DNA of 64,000 nucleotides from Pirellula sp. (GTDB taxonomy: Bacteria; Planctomycetota; Planctomycetia; Pirellulales; Lacipirellulaceae), in assembly GCA_013822725.1 (NCBI GenBank), contig PNKX01000004.1, positions 62,001 through 126,000 on the forward strand, in the 5' to 3' direction. Positions 1 through 8,555 of the stretch are shown one piece after another. The stretch's first letter is position 1. The number at the start of each line of letters is the position of its first letter. A model generated the notes under the pieces. That model saw only the letters and a program-made list of their open reading frames with translations, made no database searches and was not told where the DNA came from. Position numbers and translations under genes: made by a program.

Positions 1-130
1 GTCCGGCGCACTGTCGCGAAGTGCTGGCGGGCGGGCCGCCAATCTTGACGCAACCCCCGTCCGGCTGGTACTTACCCTGCGCGGAAACTCCGCGCTCACG
101 CCGTCCCTGTCCGTCCGAGGCCGTCTCGCG

Positions 131-1354
131 TTGCTAGCACCAGCTCAACACCGGCGCGCATTCACGCTCATCATTCTTGTGATCGGCTGTTGGTGCGCGC
201 TCGCTGCAACAAAAATTCACGCCCAACGCGTCCAATTTCCGACCGCCAGCCCCTTCGCCGCCGCGCCGCCGCCGATCTATCCCACGACGCCACAACCTTC
301 GCTAGCCCCGGCGCTGCAAGGCTTCGATCCCTACGCTACCCCCGGCCTCGCGGCGCCGCCAGTCGACGTTCCCTACACGGCGCCCGCGCTCACGCCCAAC
401 TTCGCGACAGCCCCCACAGGCGCTCCGCCGATGACCGGCATTCCCTACGCCGCTCCGCCGCAGGGAAACGTTATGCAAAACATGCCCTCGGTCCAATGGA
501 ACCGCGGCACTTACGATTACCAGAACCCCGACGGCTCCGTCGTCAAACTGCAGCGACTCCTGCAGCAGATCAGCGTCGAATCGACCTACCTCTTCGGCAA
601 TCACAATCCCGACGAGCTAGGTTGGAACCGCCTTGAAATGGCCGCCACGTTCGGCGTCCCGATCTTTCGCAATCCCGACACGCCGCTGCTGATCACTCCT
701 GGCTTCGCCTTCAACTGGATCGAAGGCCCGAGCGGCCCTAATGCCGACTTGCCGCCGCGCGTCTACGACGCCTACCTCGACACCGCGTGGAGCCCGAAGA
801 TCACCGAGCGTTTCAGCGCCGATCTCGGCTTCCGCACCGGCGTCTGGAGCGACTTCTCTTATTTCGATAGCCGCTCGATGCGCTATATGGGCCGCGGCAT
901 GGGCGTCTACCAACTCTCGCCGAAGATGGACCTCCACGGCGGCGTCTGGTACCTCGACCGCAACAAAATCAAACTCCTCCCCGCCGGCGGCGTCTACTGG
1001 CGCCCTAACCCCGAGTGGGATCTCTGGCTCCTCTTCCCGAACCCCAAAATCCGCAAGCGGTTCCAGAACCTCGGCCAAATCCAGTGGTGGTGGTACGTCT
1101 CCGGCGAATACGGCGGCGGCGCCTGGACGATCACTCGCTCCGAAGACGGCCCCGCTGCTGGCGCCGAAGACGACATCGACTACAACGACATCCGCGCGAA
1201 TTTTGGCATCGAGTGGGAAACGCAAACTCGCCTCCACGGCCATTTCGAAGTCGGCTACGTCTTTGACCGCGAAATTGTCTATTCCCAAACCAATCTTCCG
1301 CCCGAATACAAACTCGACGACACGGTCATGCTGCGTCTCGGCTTCGACTTCTAA
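131..1354 (+). CDS. Outer-membrane beta-barrel protein, first of a tandem pair
   Basis: A 407-residue secreted protein. The start is TTG and the first ~30 residues form a signal peptide (hydrophobic LIILVIGCWCALAA, likely cut before Gln at IHA-Q). Residues ~35-115 are rich in Pro and Ala and look like a flexible linker. From ~130 to the end there are alternating, aromatic-rich segments typical of beta strands, and the chain ends LRLGFDF, with a terminal Phe as expected of an outer-membrane beta signal. The next gene is a clear paralogue: both share DTPLLITP, a GRG(M/L)(G/A)VY motif, an (S/G)GE(Y/F)GGG(A/I)WT motif, E(V/T)GYVF and LDDT. It may belong to the planctomycete DUF6268-type barrel proteins, but I recall that family only loosely. 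The start is uncertain: no strong ribosome site, only GAGG about 11 bases upstream. Function unknown; a porin or surface role is inference. Confidence 0.7.
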   Translation: MLAPAQHRRAFTLIILVIGCWCALAATKIHAQRVQFPTASPFAAAPPPIYPTTPQPSLAPALQGFDPYATPGLAAPPVDVPYTAPALTPNFATAPTGAPPMTGIPYAAPPQGNVMQNMPSVQWNRGTYDYQNPDGSVVKLQRLLQQISVESTYLFGNHNPDELGWNRLEMAATFGVPIFRNPDTPLLITPGFAFNWIEGPSGPNADLPPRVYDAYLDTAWSPKITERFSADLGFRTGVWSDFSYFDSRSMRYMGRGMGVYQLSPKMDLHGGVWYLDRNKIKLLPAGGVYWRPNPEWDLWLLFPNPKIRKRFQNLGQIQWWWYVSGEYGGGAWTITRSEDGPAAGAEDDIDYNDIRANFGIEWETQTRLHGHFEVGYVFDREIVYSQTNLPPEYKLDDTVMLRLGFDF

Positions 1355-1376
1355 GCGCCACTCGGCGGAGTACTCT

Positions 1377-2582
1377 TTGACGCCCCCTCTATTAACATGC
1401 CAGCAGCTGGCGCCGCGCCGCAGCGGACTGGTCGCTATCGCGATCCTTGCTAGCATCCTGCCGCGAGTTCAAGCGCAAACGCAGCCGCCGTACGCCGCCC
1501 CGCCAGCATCCCCCTTCGCCGGCGTTCCCAACCCTGCTTACGCCAATCTCCAACAACAGCAACAACAGCCTCCCGCCTCGGCGGTCATCACGCCCACGCC
1601 GTGGACGCCAACGCATACGGAACCGATCACGCCGATCGATCTCGATCAACTCCCCGCCTCGGCGGACCCGTCCGTGCACGGCTCCGTCCTCGACCCCAGC
1701 CTCCGCGTCGCGAACCTCGCCGAAGATACGGTCGCTCCGCAGAACCAACTTGCTCCCGAAGCCGACAGCGAGCTCCCCCCCGGCGCCCGCGCCGGCGTCT
1801 TCCAAAAAATTTACTTCACCGGCACCTGGCTCCCGCAAATGAGCGACGAGCCCGACACCCTCGGCATGGGCGATCTCGAAGCCGGCGTCGTCTTCGGCTT
1901 TCCCTTCTTCCGTCGCGACACGCCGCTGCTGATCACCCCCTACTTCGCGACGCACTTCCTCTCGAACGCCGCCGCCCTCGACATCCCGAGTACGCTCTAC
2001 GACGCCTCGGTCGACTTCCGCCACCTGCGCAAATTCGGCGACGGCCCCTGGGCAATGGACGTCGGCGTCGGCGTCGGCTACTACAGCGACTTCGAGCAAA
2101 GCTACAGCGACGCCACCCGCGTCAGCGGCCGCGGCCTCGCCGTTTACGAAGCGGTGCCGGGCAAGAAATGGGTCTTCGGCGTCGCCTATCTTAACCGCGC
2201 CGGCGCCACGGTGCTTCCCGTCGCCGGTTTAATTATCGAACCCGAGGAGATGCCGCGCACCCGCATCGACCTCATTTTCCCGCGACCGCGATTCTCCTGG
2301 CAAACCGCCGCCAGCACTCCCGAGGACGAACGATGGTTCTACGTCGGCGGCGAATTCGGCGGCGGCATCTGGACCGTCACCCGCCCCTCCGACCAAGAAA
2401 TCGACAACATCAGCTACAGCGACATTCGCTTCATCGCCGGCTTCGAACGCAAGATCCTCGGTGGCCTCAGCACCCGCTTCGAAACGGGCTACGTCTTCGC
2501 CCGCGAACTCGACTACGAGAGCGACACGCCCGACGTCTCGCTCGACGACACGATGATGGCCCGCGTCGGCGTCAGCTACTGA
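1377..2582 (+). CDS. Outer-membrane beta-barrel protein, second of a tandem pair
   Basis: A 401-residue paralogue of the preceding gene, 22 bases downstream in the same direction, so probably co-transcribed. The reading frame stays open far into the upstream gene, but that part is a shadow. I place the start at TTG 1377 because GGCGGAG lies 6 bases before it and the product then opens with a signal peptide (LVAIAILASILPRVQA, cut before Gln). A low-complexity Pro/Ala/Gln linker includes a run of five Gln at ~59-63. The barrel occupies roughly 145-401 and ends MARVGVSY, with a terminal aromatic residue. Conserved blocks match the first copy, but the linkers have diverged almost completely. Function unknown. 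Confidence 0.7.
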   Translation: MTPPLLTCQQLAPRRSGLVAIAILASILPRVQAQTQPPYAAPPASPFAGVPNPAYANLQQQQQQPPASAVITPTPWTPTHTEPITPIDLDQLPASADPSVHGSVLDPSLRVANLAEDTVAPQNQLAPEADSELPPGARAGVFQKIYFTGTWLPQMSDEPDTLGMGDLEAGVVFGFPFFRRDTPLLITPYFATHFLSNAAALDIPSTLYDASVDFRHLRKFGDGPWAMDVGVGVGYYSDFEQSYSDATRVSGRGLAVYEAVPGKKWVFGVAYLNRAGATVLPVAGLIIEPEEMPRTRIDLIFPRPRFSWQTAASTPEDERWFYVGGEFGGGIWTVTRPSDQEIDNISYSDIRFIAGFERKILGGLSTRFETGYVFARELDYESDTPDVSLDDTMMARVGVSY

Positions 2583-2696
2583 TATTCTACTCTTCTCGGG
2601 TGACATGCTCTCTCCCCCAAAGGCGTGAGCATGCGGAACCCTCGTGGAAATGTATGCCTGAAGTCTCCGATGGCCGGTCATGATGACCATCGTCTG

Positions 2697-3245
2697 CTAC
2701 CAGATGCAATTCGGCTCGCTGAAGCTCTGCACGAACACGGCTAAGCAGAACAGATACCAACCAATCGCAATGAGAACGAGCATCGCGGCAACGCTCAAGT
2801 GGCGCCGGTTCTTCGCACTCAAGGTCGCGTCCGAACTCCGCATCTCCAAGAGCAACCAACCGGCGTAAAACGTCAGCGGCGGAAACAGCAATCCAAAAAT
2901 GGCCGCCTTTAGGGCTCGATGGACGGCATCGTCTTGCGCCGAGGCCGCCAGAGCTGTTTCACTCTCTCCATCTTCTTCGTCGTCCTCGCCTAACGCGTCG
3001 TCGGCGAATGATCCGGCCCTAGCCTTTTCGAGAAGGGCCAGCGCTTCGGCCGCGTCGACGGCGGCAACTTGCAGTTTGACGCCTCCGAGCGCCACGCCGA
3101 GATGCCACATCGTCGTCGCCATCGCATCGCCGTGAACGTACGCCTCAATCCCCGCCGCCGCTAACGCCTGCTGCGCGATCGCCGCCTCAACGCCACTCGT
3201 GAACGTGGCAATAGTCGTCAAATCCGTTGCTTCTGATTGCGCCAT
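2697..3245 (-). CDS. DUF2007-like membrane protein
   Basis: 182 residues. The N-terminal ~75 residues (LTTIATFTSGVEAAIAQQAL, then GIEAYVHGDAMAT and GGVKLQVAAVDAAEALALLE) match the pattern of the DUF2007 domain, a small ferredoxin-like fold annotated as a putative signal-transducing domain. An acidic linker (DDALGEDDEEDGESE) follows, then two hydrophobic segments (IFGLLFPPLTFYAGWLLLE and LVLIAIGWYLFCLAVFVQ) that probably span the membrane. I chose ATG 3245 over an in-frame start 51 bases upstream because GAGGAG sits 8 bases before it. It stands alone, divergent from the rhodanese gene. Role unknown. Confidence 0.7.
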   Translation of the reverse strand: MAQSEATDLTTIATFTSGVEAAIAQQALAAAGIEAYVHGDAMATTMWHLGVALGGVKLQVAAVDAAEALALLEKARAGSFADDALGEDDEEDGESETALAASAQDDAVHRALKAAIFGLLFPPLTFYAGWLLLEMRSSDATLSAKNRRHLSVAAMLVLIAIGWYLFCLAVFVQSFSEPNCIW

Positions 3246-3311
3246 CGAGTCAACTCCTCGTCCGATAACTTCGCTCACAGAACGATCACGCCTCAAAATC
3301 TTCGTTCTCTC

Positions 3312-3401
3312 CTTTGCGTTTCTTTGCGCCTTCGCGGCTTGGCGAGAGACTAACCGGAATGTCTCACGCCAAGCCGCGAAGGCGCAAAGGGCCGCAAAGA
3401 A
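3312..3401. repeat. Inverted-word element, CGCAAAGG class
   Basis: Two arms face each other between divergent genes: CTTTGCGCCTTCGCGGCTTG on the left (3322-3341) and CAAGCCGCGAAGGCGCAAAG on the right, about 30 bases later. Each arm is itself made of ~9-base near-repeats of CGCAAAGG/CGCGAAGG. The same words recur at 3968, 40395 and 41368. Confidence 0.8.
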
Positions 3402-3577
3402 AATGCTGGCAACCGATTGGGCACAATGTTCGCACCAATGTTCGCCTACTTTCCATCTGTGTCCTCCCTGGCAATTCAGGACTAGCTAGCAACACAGGGT
3501 AATCGCCCCCATCCCCTCCGGCCATCGTCGACCGGAAAATCGATCCCGCGGGGCGACGTTTTCAAAAGGAGTGAGTG

Positions 3578-3943
3578 ATGAAAACCATTGCAGCCCGCGA
3601 CCTTCGGAAGATGCGCGACGCCGACGAGGAGTTCCTTCTCGTCAACACGCTGCCCGCCGACAAGTTTCAGCAAACCAAGATCCCCGGGGCCGTCAACATC
3701 CCGCAAGACGCTAGCGACTTCGTGACGCGCGTCGAGCAACAGGTTGGCGGCAAGAACCGCACGGTGGTCGTTTACTGCGCAAGCGCCCAATGCGATTCCT
3801 CCACCCGCGGCGCCGACAAGCTGCAAAACGCCGGCTTCACCAGCGTCTACGACTTCGCCGACGGCTACGAAGGCTGGCAGCAAATCAACAAAGAAAAAGA
3901 GGGGGGCCGCAAAGCTAAAGAAGACGCAACTCTGAAGCGTTAA
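3578..3943 (+). CDS. Rhodanese-like domain protein
   Basis: 121 residues, a single rhodanese domain without signal peptide, so probably cytoplasmic. Rhodaneses move sulfur between donors and acceptors through a cysteine persulfide. The cysteine is Cys67 in the loop VVVYCASAQCDSS, with a second Cys at 72. The N-terminal KTIAARDLRKM and IPGAVNIP elements fit the family, and the C-terminus (ADGYEGWQQ) matches the usual end of the fold before a Lys/Glu-rich tail. ATG 3578 is preferred over GTG 3575 because AAGGAG lies 6 bases before it. No sulfur-pathway gene is adjacent, so the acceptor is unknown. Confidence 0.85.
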   Translation: MKTIAARDLRKMRDADEEFLLVNTLPADKFQQTKIPGAVNIPQDASDFVTRVEQQVGGKNRTVVVYCASAQCDSSTRGADKLQNAGFTSVYDFADGYEGWQQINKEKEGGRKAKEDATLKR

Positions 3944-3967
3944 CCCCCTTCTTGTTCTGGCATTTCT

Positions 3968-4056
3968 TTGCGTCTCCTTTGCGCCTTCGCGCCTTTGCGA
4001 GAATCATTGCGGTTAGTTTCACGCAAAGCCGCCAAGGCGCAAAGGGACGCCAAGGG
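3968..4056. repeat. Inverted-word element, CGCAAAGG class
   Basis: Left arm CTCCTTTGCGCCTTCGCGCC and right arm CGCCAAGGCGCAAAGGGACG face each other between two convergent genes. The right side also carries CGCCAAGG, the word of the second class, so this copy links the two word classes. Confidence 0.75.
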
Positions 4057-4067
4057 AATCGCAAGCG

Positions 4068-5666
4068 TCATCTTGAAGACTCTGCTTCCGCTTTTGGCTC
4101 CATAGCCAACAGCTGGATTGCATTCCCCTTCCGCACGAGCTTCAACCCGTGCCGCCGGAAGAATCGCCGATCAACGTCGTTGTACGTCGCCGCGGGCAGG
4201 TCGAGCTTGATCTTTCGCTCACCGCCCGCGGCGATGATCGGCAGGGCGTTCGCATCAACCGTCAGTTCGTAACCTAACTGTGCCAGAACCTGCCGAAATC
4301 GATCGACCCCCTCCGCCAGCGTCACTTCGCCCACCAGTTGAAACCGCACATCCTTCATCGCCACCGCCGCCATCTCCTTCTCTCCCGCCGCTGGCGGCTT
4401 CGCGGCCAACTCCCGCAACCCCGCCAAGCGCTTCACCGCCTCGGCCTGCAACTCCGCATCGTCCGTCTGCTTCGCCAGCGTCTCCCAGTGCTGCGTCGCC
4501 AATTGCAGCAGATTCGCGCGCTGCTTCTTAAGCGCCGGCTCGCCGCGGGACGCTAGTCGCTCGTACCCTTCCGCCTCCGCCCGCTCGACGCGCTGTTGCC
4601 GCCGTCGTTGTTCCGCTTCCCACGGCCGCTCGCTCTTCGCCGCGTTTTCCGTGATCATCCCCTGTGCATCGCCAGCCGCTGGCAGGTCGCTCCACCGTTT
4701 GACGATCGCCTCCAGTTCCCATAATCCTTCGCCCGTCGTCGCCGGTTTCTGAAAGCGCTCTCGCGCCTCTTCCAACATCGCGGCCGAACACTCTTCTCGC
4801 GACAAAGTCTGGCCCATGCTAGTGAGCGGCAGCCTCGCCTTCGTCTCGCGACGCGCCTCCACTCCTTGCTCTAACCAACCAAACGCCCGCTCCATCACCG
4901 CGGCGTCGGGCATCGTATGGCCCTGCCGCGGCAGGATGAGCGTCTCGGCCCGCACCCCCGCCGCCTGAAACATCGGCCCGTCAAGTTCCTCGACCATCGG
5001 CCCCGCCGGTTCGCGCGCACCGCAGACGATCGCGAGGCTCAAGCGTTCGCGCAGCCGCTGCCGTGCCCAAGGATCGGCCGGCAATTGCGGCGCATCGCCA
5101 ATGCAGACGACGCCGCCGACGTACTCCGGCACGGCAAACGCCACGCGGCACGCGATGAACGCCCCGCCGGAGAAACCGGCTAAGTACGTCCGCTCTGGAT
5201 CGACCCGATACCGCCGCCGCACGTCGTCGAGCACTTCCAGCGTCGCCCGCACGCGTCGCGACACGGCGATGCCGTTCCCGGCCTCGCGCACACCGGCGAA
5301 CAGCACGCCATGCGCCTCGCACGTCGGCGCCCAAAAGTCCCACCCCACCGGCCGATCTTGCGGCGAAACGAAAATGACCAGCGGCCAGGCTCCGCCGCCG
5401 GCGTCCCCTTCCCGCGGCCCGAAAAACTCATATTCAAACCGCCCGCCGCGCGTCGTTTCCTTCACCAGCGCCTCCGGCGTGACTGGCGGCGACTTTTCTA
5501 GGAGCGGGAAGACCCAATCGAGCTTGGTCGGCTCGGCGACGATGACTTTTTCGATGTATTGAAACTGTTGACCTTGAGCCAAGGGAACTGACGCCAGCAA
5601 TGCCAGGAGGGAAAGCGCCCGCCGGCAGCGTCGCATCGCGTCGAGTTGGTTCAGACGACAAGTCAT
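4068..5666 (-). CDS. Secreted alpha/beta hydrolase with extra C-terminal domain
   Basis: 532 residues with an N-terminal signal peptide (LSLLALLASVPLAQG). Residues ~75-270 look like an alpha/beta hydrolase of the PHB-depolymerase/feruloyl-esterase type: WPLVIFVSP, then the nucleophile elbow GFSGGA (Ser166), and a likely catalytic His in PRQGHTMPDA. The acid residue cannot be assigned by eye. Residues ~290-430 are charged and helical (many Glu, Arg, Gln). The last ~90 residues (VRFQLVGEVTLAEGVDRFRQ, then LGYELTVDANALP and KLDLPAATYNDVDRRFF) recall the small STN/secretin-like fold found in planctomycete secreted proteins; this is weak inference. The start is supported by AGGGGG about 7 bases upstream. 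Substrate unknown. The upstream region carries unusual TGTCGC hairpins. Confidence 0.7.
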   Translation of the reverse strand: MTCRLNQLDAMRRCRRALSLLALLASVPLAQGQQFQYIEKVIVAEPTKLDWVFPLLEKSPPVTPEALVKETTRGGRFEYEFFGPREGDAGGGAWPLVIFVSPQDRPVGWDFWAPTCEAHGVLFAGVREAGNGIAVSRRVRATLEVLDDVRRRYRVDPERTYLAGFSGGAFIACRVAFAVPEYVGGVVCIGDAPQLPADPWARQRLRERLSLAIVCGAREPAGPMVEELDGPMFQAAGVRAETLILPRQGHTMPDAAVMERAFGWLEQGVEARRETKARLPLTSMGQTLSREECSAAMLEEARERFQKPATTGEGLWELEAIVKRWSDLPAAGDAQGMITENAAKSERPWEAEQRRRQQRVERAEAEGYERLASRGEPALKKQRANLLQLATQHWETLAKQTDDAELQAEAVKRLAGLRELAAKPPAAGEKEMAAVAMKDVRFQLVGEVTLAEGVDRFRQVLAQLGYELTVDANALPIIAAGGERKIKLDLPAATYNDVDRRFFRRHGLKLVRKGNAIQLLAMEPKAEAESSR

Positions 5667-5677
5667 CGCCGGGCCCC

Positions 5678-5869
5678 CTTTCTGTCGCGAGTCTCCCTTT
5701 TGTCGCGTAAGCTGTTTTTCGCGACAGATCTCCTAAGTCCTTTGCAGTTCTTACGTTGTGCGTGACATTGCGAGCGACAACAATCGCCGCCGCGACATCT
5801 TTTGTCTTCGTGTCGCCGACGCCTTCTTTCTGTCGCGAGAGCGATTTTTGGCGACAGAAGTCTTAAGTT
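5678..5869. repeat. Paired TCTGTCGC...GCGACAGA hairpins
   Basis: Two related units lie upstream of the secreted hydrolase. Unit 1 (5678-5738) has arms TCTGTCGC 5681-5688 and GCGACAGA 5721-5728. Unit 2 (5826-5869) has arms 5829-5836 and 5851-5858. Both begin CTTTCTGTCGCGAG, continue with AGC, two bases and TTTTT before the second arm, and end with TAAGT. Unit 1 carries an 18-base insertion that contains another TTGTCGCG. More TGTCGC/GCGACA copies lie between them (for example 5792-5797). They could be operators or a mobile repeat. Confidence 0.7.
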
Positions 5870-5939
5870 GAAATCTGTGAATTGGTTACGACTCTAAGAC
5901 GAGTCGACGCAAATGTCGCTCGCGGTTTCGTGCGACTTG

Positions 5940-6025
5940 CAGCCCCGGGCTCCGCCCGGGGGTCGGTTTCCATTCAGTTAGACGTCGTCGCGCGTGGTGC
6001 TACCTCCCGGCGGAGCCGGGGGCTG
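5940..6025. repeat. GC-rich inverted repeat
   Basis: Arms at 5940-5962 and 6004-6025 share the core CGGGCGGAGCC / GGCTCCGCCCG flanked by CAGCCCC and GGGGCTG. Each arm can also fold on itself. This lies between the hydrolase promoter side and the 3' end of sucD. No gene is seen in 5667-6209. Confidence 0.65.
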
Positions 6026-6152
6026 TGAGGCGCGCGCAGCTTCGCCACTAATAGGCGCACCATAGCAGAAGAGGAGCGAAAGGTGGGAAACTATTTTTGG
6101 CCAGGGCGTTGCGTTGGCTTTGAGGCCTGACCTGCGGGATGGAGGCCGCATT

Positions 6153-6178
6153 GGACTGGCCACTTAAGCGGCCAGTCC
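6153..6178 (-). terminator. Hairpin downstream of sucD
   Basis: A perfect 9-base stem GGACTGGCC / GGCCAGTCC with an 8-base loop ends 31 bases past the sucD stop codon. No U-run follows on the minus strand, so it may be a processing or stability hairpin rather than an intrinsic terminator. Confidence 0.45.
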
Positions 6179-6209
6179 GAAGTGTTGGGGGGCGATGGGT
6201 TCCGCTGGG

Positions 6210-7097
6210 TTACTTGCCGGCGCGTTTGATGGCGCGGACCACGGCTTCGCCCATGTCGGCGGGGCTTTCGGCGACTTCGATGCCGGCGTCTTGGAGGGCG
6301 GCGACCTTCTCGGTTGCGGTTCCCTTGCCGCCGCTGATGATGGCGCCGGCGTGGCCCATTCGCTTGCCGGGAGGGGCGGTCCGGCCGGCGATGAACGCCG
6401 CGACCGGCTTCGTGACGTTCGCCTTCACGAACGCGGCGGCCTCTTCCTCGGCCGTCCCGCCGATTTCGCCCATCATGATGATCGCTTCGGTTTCGGGATC
6501 TTCCTGGAACATCCCGAGGACGTCGATGAACGAGGTTCCTACGATCGGATCTCCGCCGAGGCCGACGCAGGTCGTCTGGCCGAGGCCGAGTCCAGTCAGC
6601 TGCCATACGGCTTCGTAGGTGAGCGTGCCGCTGCGGCTCATGACGCCGACCTTGCCGCGCTTGTGAATGTAGCCTGGCATGATGCCGATCTTGCACTCGC
6701 CGGCAGTGATCACGCCCGGGCAGTTCGGACCAACCAATCGCACGTGTGGGTAGTCGGCCTTGAGCCGAGCATAAACGCGGGCCATGTCGAGGACCGGCAC
6801 CCCTTCGGTGATCGCGACAATCAGCTTGATCCCGGCGTCGGCCGCTTCGAGAATCGCATCGGCGGTAAACGGGGCGGGGACGAAGATCATCGTCGCCTCG
6901 GCGCCGTCCTTCTCGACTGCTTCGACGACAGTGTCGTACACCGGCAGCCCGAGCACCGATTGCCCGCCGCGACCAGGGGTGACGCCGGCGACCATCTTCG
7001 TGCCGTACTCCAGGCAATTCTTGGAGTGGAACTCGCCGGCCTTCCCGGTGATCCCCTGACAAATGACGCGCGTGTTCTTATCGACCAGGATACTCAT
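6210..7097 (-). CDS. sucD: Succinyl-CoA ligase, alpha subunit
   Basis: 295 residues, normal length. With SucC it interconverts succinyl-CoA and succinate with NDP phosphorylation in the cytoplasmic TCA cycle. The N-terminal CoA-binding Rossmann part contains [11 protein letters not shown] and GVTPGRGGQ. The phospho-histidine is His249 in [10 protein letters not shown], and the segment GPNCPGVI is also typical of the family. It lies downstream of sucC on the same strand, but the two are separated by 147 bases that hold a palindromic element, whereas these genes usually abut. Identification is secure. Confidence 0.97.
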   Translation of the reverse strand: MSILVDKNTRVICQGITGKAGEFHSKNCLEYGTKMVAGVTPGRGGQSVLGLPVYDTVVEAVEKDGAEATMIFVPAPFTADAILEAADAGIKLIVAITEGVPVLDMARVYARLKADYPHVRLVGPNCPGVITAGECKIGIMPGYIHKRGKVGVMSRSGTLTYEAVWQLTGLGLGQTTCVGLGGDPIVGTSFIDVLGMFQEDPETEAIIMMGEIGGTAEEEAAAFVKANVTKPVAAFIAGRTAPPGKRMGHAGAIISGGKGTATEKVAALQDAGIEVAESPADMGEAVVRAIKRAGK

Positions 7098-7120
7098 GTT
7101 TGTCCCGAATTTAGAAATTC

Positions 7121-7225
7121 AACCACAAAGGCTCGAAGGCACAAAGAACGCACCAAGCGACAAGCGTTGGCGTGTTTCATCTTTTTCCTTCGTGAACTCC
7201 TTCGTGTCTTGGTGTCTTCGTGGTT
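7121..7225. repeat. Inverted-word element between sucC and sucD
   Basis: Left arm begins AACCACAAAGGCTCGAAGGC and the right arm ends with CTTGGTGTCTTCGTGGTT; the inner words CACAAAG and CTTCGTG repeat. The words are an AC-rich relative of the CGCAAAGG class. It fills most of the gap inside the sucCD transcript. Confidence 0.7.
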
Positions 7226-7244
7226 AGTACAACGGCCAGCTCGA

Positions 7245-8435
7245 TCAGGCAGCCCCGGCGGCGGCGACGACTTTCTTCGCCGCATCGGTGAGGCCTTCGG
7301 CCGTGATCACCTTGATCCCGCTGTTGGCGAGGATCTTCCGGCCCTCTTCGACTTCCGTCCCTTCGAGTCGCACCACCAGCGGGACGTTGAAGTCGACCTG
7401 CTTGTAAGCTTCGAGGATGGCGTTGGCGATCGTCGTGCAGCGCATGATCCCGCCGAAGATGTTCACCAGCACCGCTTTGACGTTCTTATCGCCGAGCAGG
7501 ATCCGGAAGGCTTCGGTCACCTGATCGACCTGAGCCCCGCCGCCGACGTCGAGGAAGTTTGCCGGCTGTCCGCCGTGGAGCTTCACGAGATCCATCGTGC
7601 TCATCGCGAGGCCGGCGCCGTTGACCAGACAGCCGATGTTGCCTTCCAGCTGGACGTAGCTCAGCCCGGCGTTACCGGCGCGAACCTCGGCGGGATCTTC
7701 CTCGGAGAGGTCGCGCAGCTCAACGAGGTCCTTGTGGCGGAACATCGCGTTGTCGTCGAAGTTGATCTTCGCGTCGAGCGCCATCAGGTCGCCCTGCTTG
7801 GTGACGACGAGCGGGTTCACTTCGACGATGCTGCAATCGAGCTCGACGAACAGCTTGCAGAGGCCCTTCATCAGCTTCTCGGCGGAGCGGATGCTGTCTC
7901 CCTTGATGCCGAGGCGGTGGCAAAGCTTGCGGACCTGGTAAGACTGGAGGCCATCGGCGGGATGGAACGGCTCGAGGAAAATCTTCTCCGGCGTCTCCGC
8001 GGCGACCTCCTCGATGTTCATGCCTCCTTCGTTCGAGACCATCAACACCGGCAGGCTGCACGCGCGGTCGACGACGATGCCGAGGTAGAGTTCGCGGTCG
8101 ATGTCGCAGCCTGCTTCGACGAGGACCTGCTGCACCAGCTTCCCTTCGGGGCCAGTCTGAATCGTCACCAGTTCCCTCCCCAGCAGGGCGGCGGCGACGC
8201 GCTTGGCGTCTTCGCGGGTCTTCACGAGTTCGACGCCGCGCTGCGACTCGTTCCCCTTGATCGTCCCCTTGCCGCGGCCGCCGGCATGGATCTGGGCCTT
8301 CACCACGGCGAGCTTCCCGCCCAACTGGTCGAAGGCGGCGGCGGCTTCGTCGGGAGTCTTGGCGGCGACGCCGGCCGGCACGCTGATCCCCGCCTGGCGG
8401 AGGAGGGCTTTGCCCTGGAATTCGTGAATTTTCAT
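7245..8435 (-). CDS. sucC: Succinyl-CoA ligase, beta subunit
   Basis: 396 residues. The N-terminal ATP-grasp domain starts [16 protein letters not shown] and contains [12 protein letters not shown]; the C-terminal ligase-CoA part contains [15 protein letters not shown] and NIFGGIMRC, all hallmarks of SucC. The frame is open for 32 codons further upstream, but homology begins at MKIHEF, so I use ATG 8435. The ribosome site is weak (GAGA). It provides the nucleotide-binding half of the ligase and is transcribed ahead of sucD. Confidence 0.97.
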   Translation of the reverse strand: MKIHEFQGKALLRQAGISVPAGVAAKTPDEAAAAFDQLGGKLAVVKAQIHAGGRGKGTIKGNESQRGVELVKTREDAKRVAAALLGRELVTIQTGPEGKLVQQVLVEAGCDIDRELYLGIVVDRACSLPVLMVSNEGGMNIEEVAAETPEKIFLEPFHPADGLQSYQVRKLCHRLGIKGDSIRSAEKLMKGLCKLFVELDCSIVEVNPLVVTKQGDLMALDAKINFDDNAMFRHKDLVELRDLSEEDPAEVRAGNAGLSYVQLEGNIGCLVNGAGLAMSTMDLVKLHGGQPANFLDVGGGAQVDQVTEAFRILLGDKNVKAVLVNIFGGIMRCTTIANAILEAYKQVDFNVPLVVRLEGTEVEEGRKILANSGIKVITAEGLTDAAKKVVAAAGAA

Positions 8436-8555
8436 GGAGAATCTCGCAAAAATAGGCCCGCAGCGGCGGTCGCCCATAGAAGAATGCAATGGAAGCGACC
8501 GAGTATAGCCCCCGACAGGCGGGTGCGACAACCGGGCCGACGCGCACGGAATTCA

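Noticed and set aside
741-1376. N-terminal extension of the second barrel protein across the first barrel gene
   Set aside because: The extension reads Arg/Ser/Thr-rich shadow sequence; a start with a ribosome site and signal peptide exists at 1377.
6195-8555. A long plus-strand frame that runs into apbE and would make a 1146-residue protein
   Set aside because: The first ~780 codons are antisense to sucC and sucD; apbE homology and its signal peptide start at 8556.
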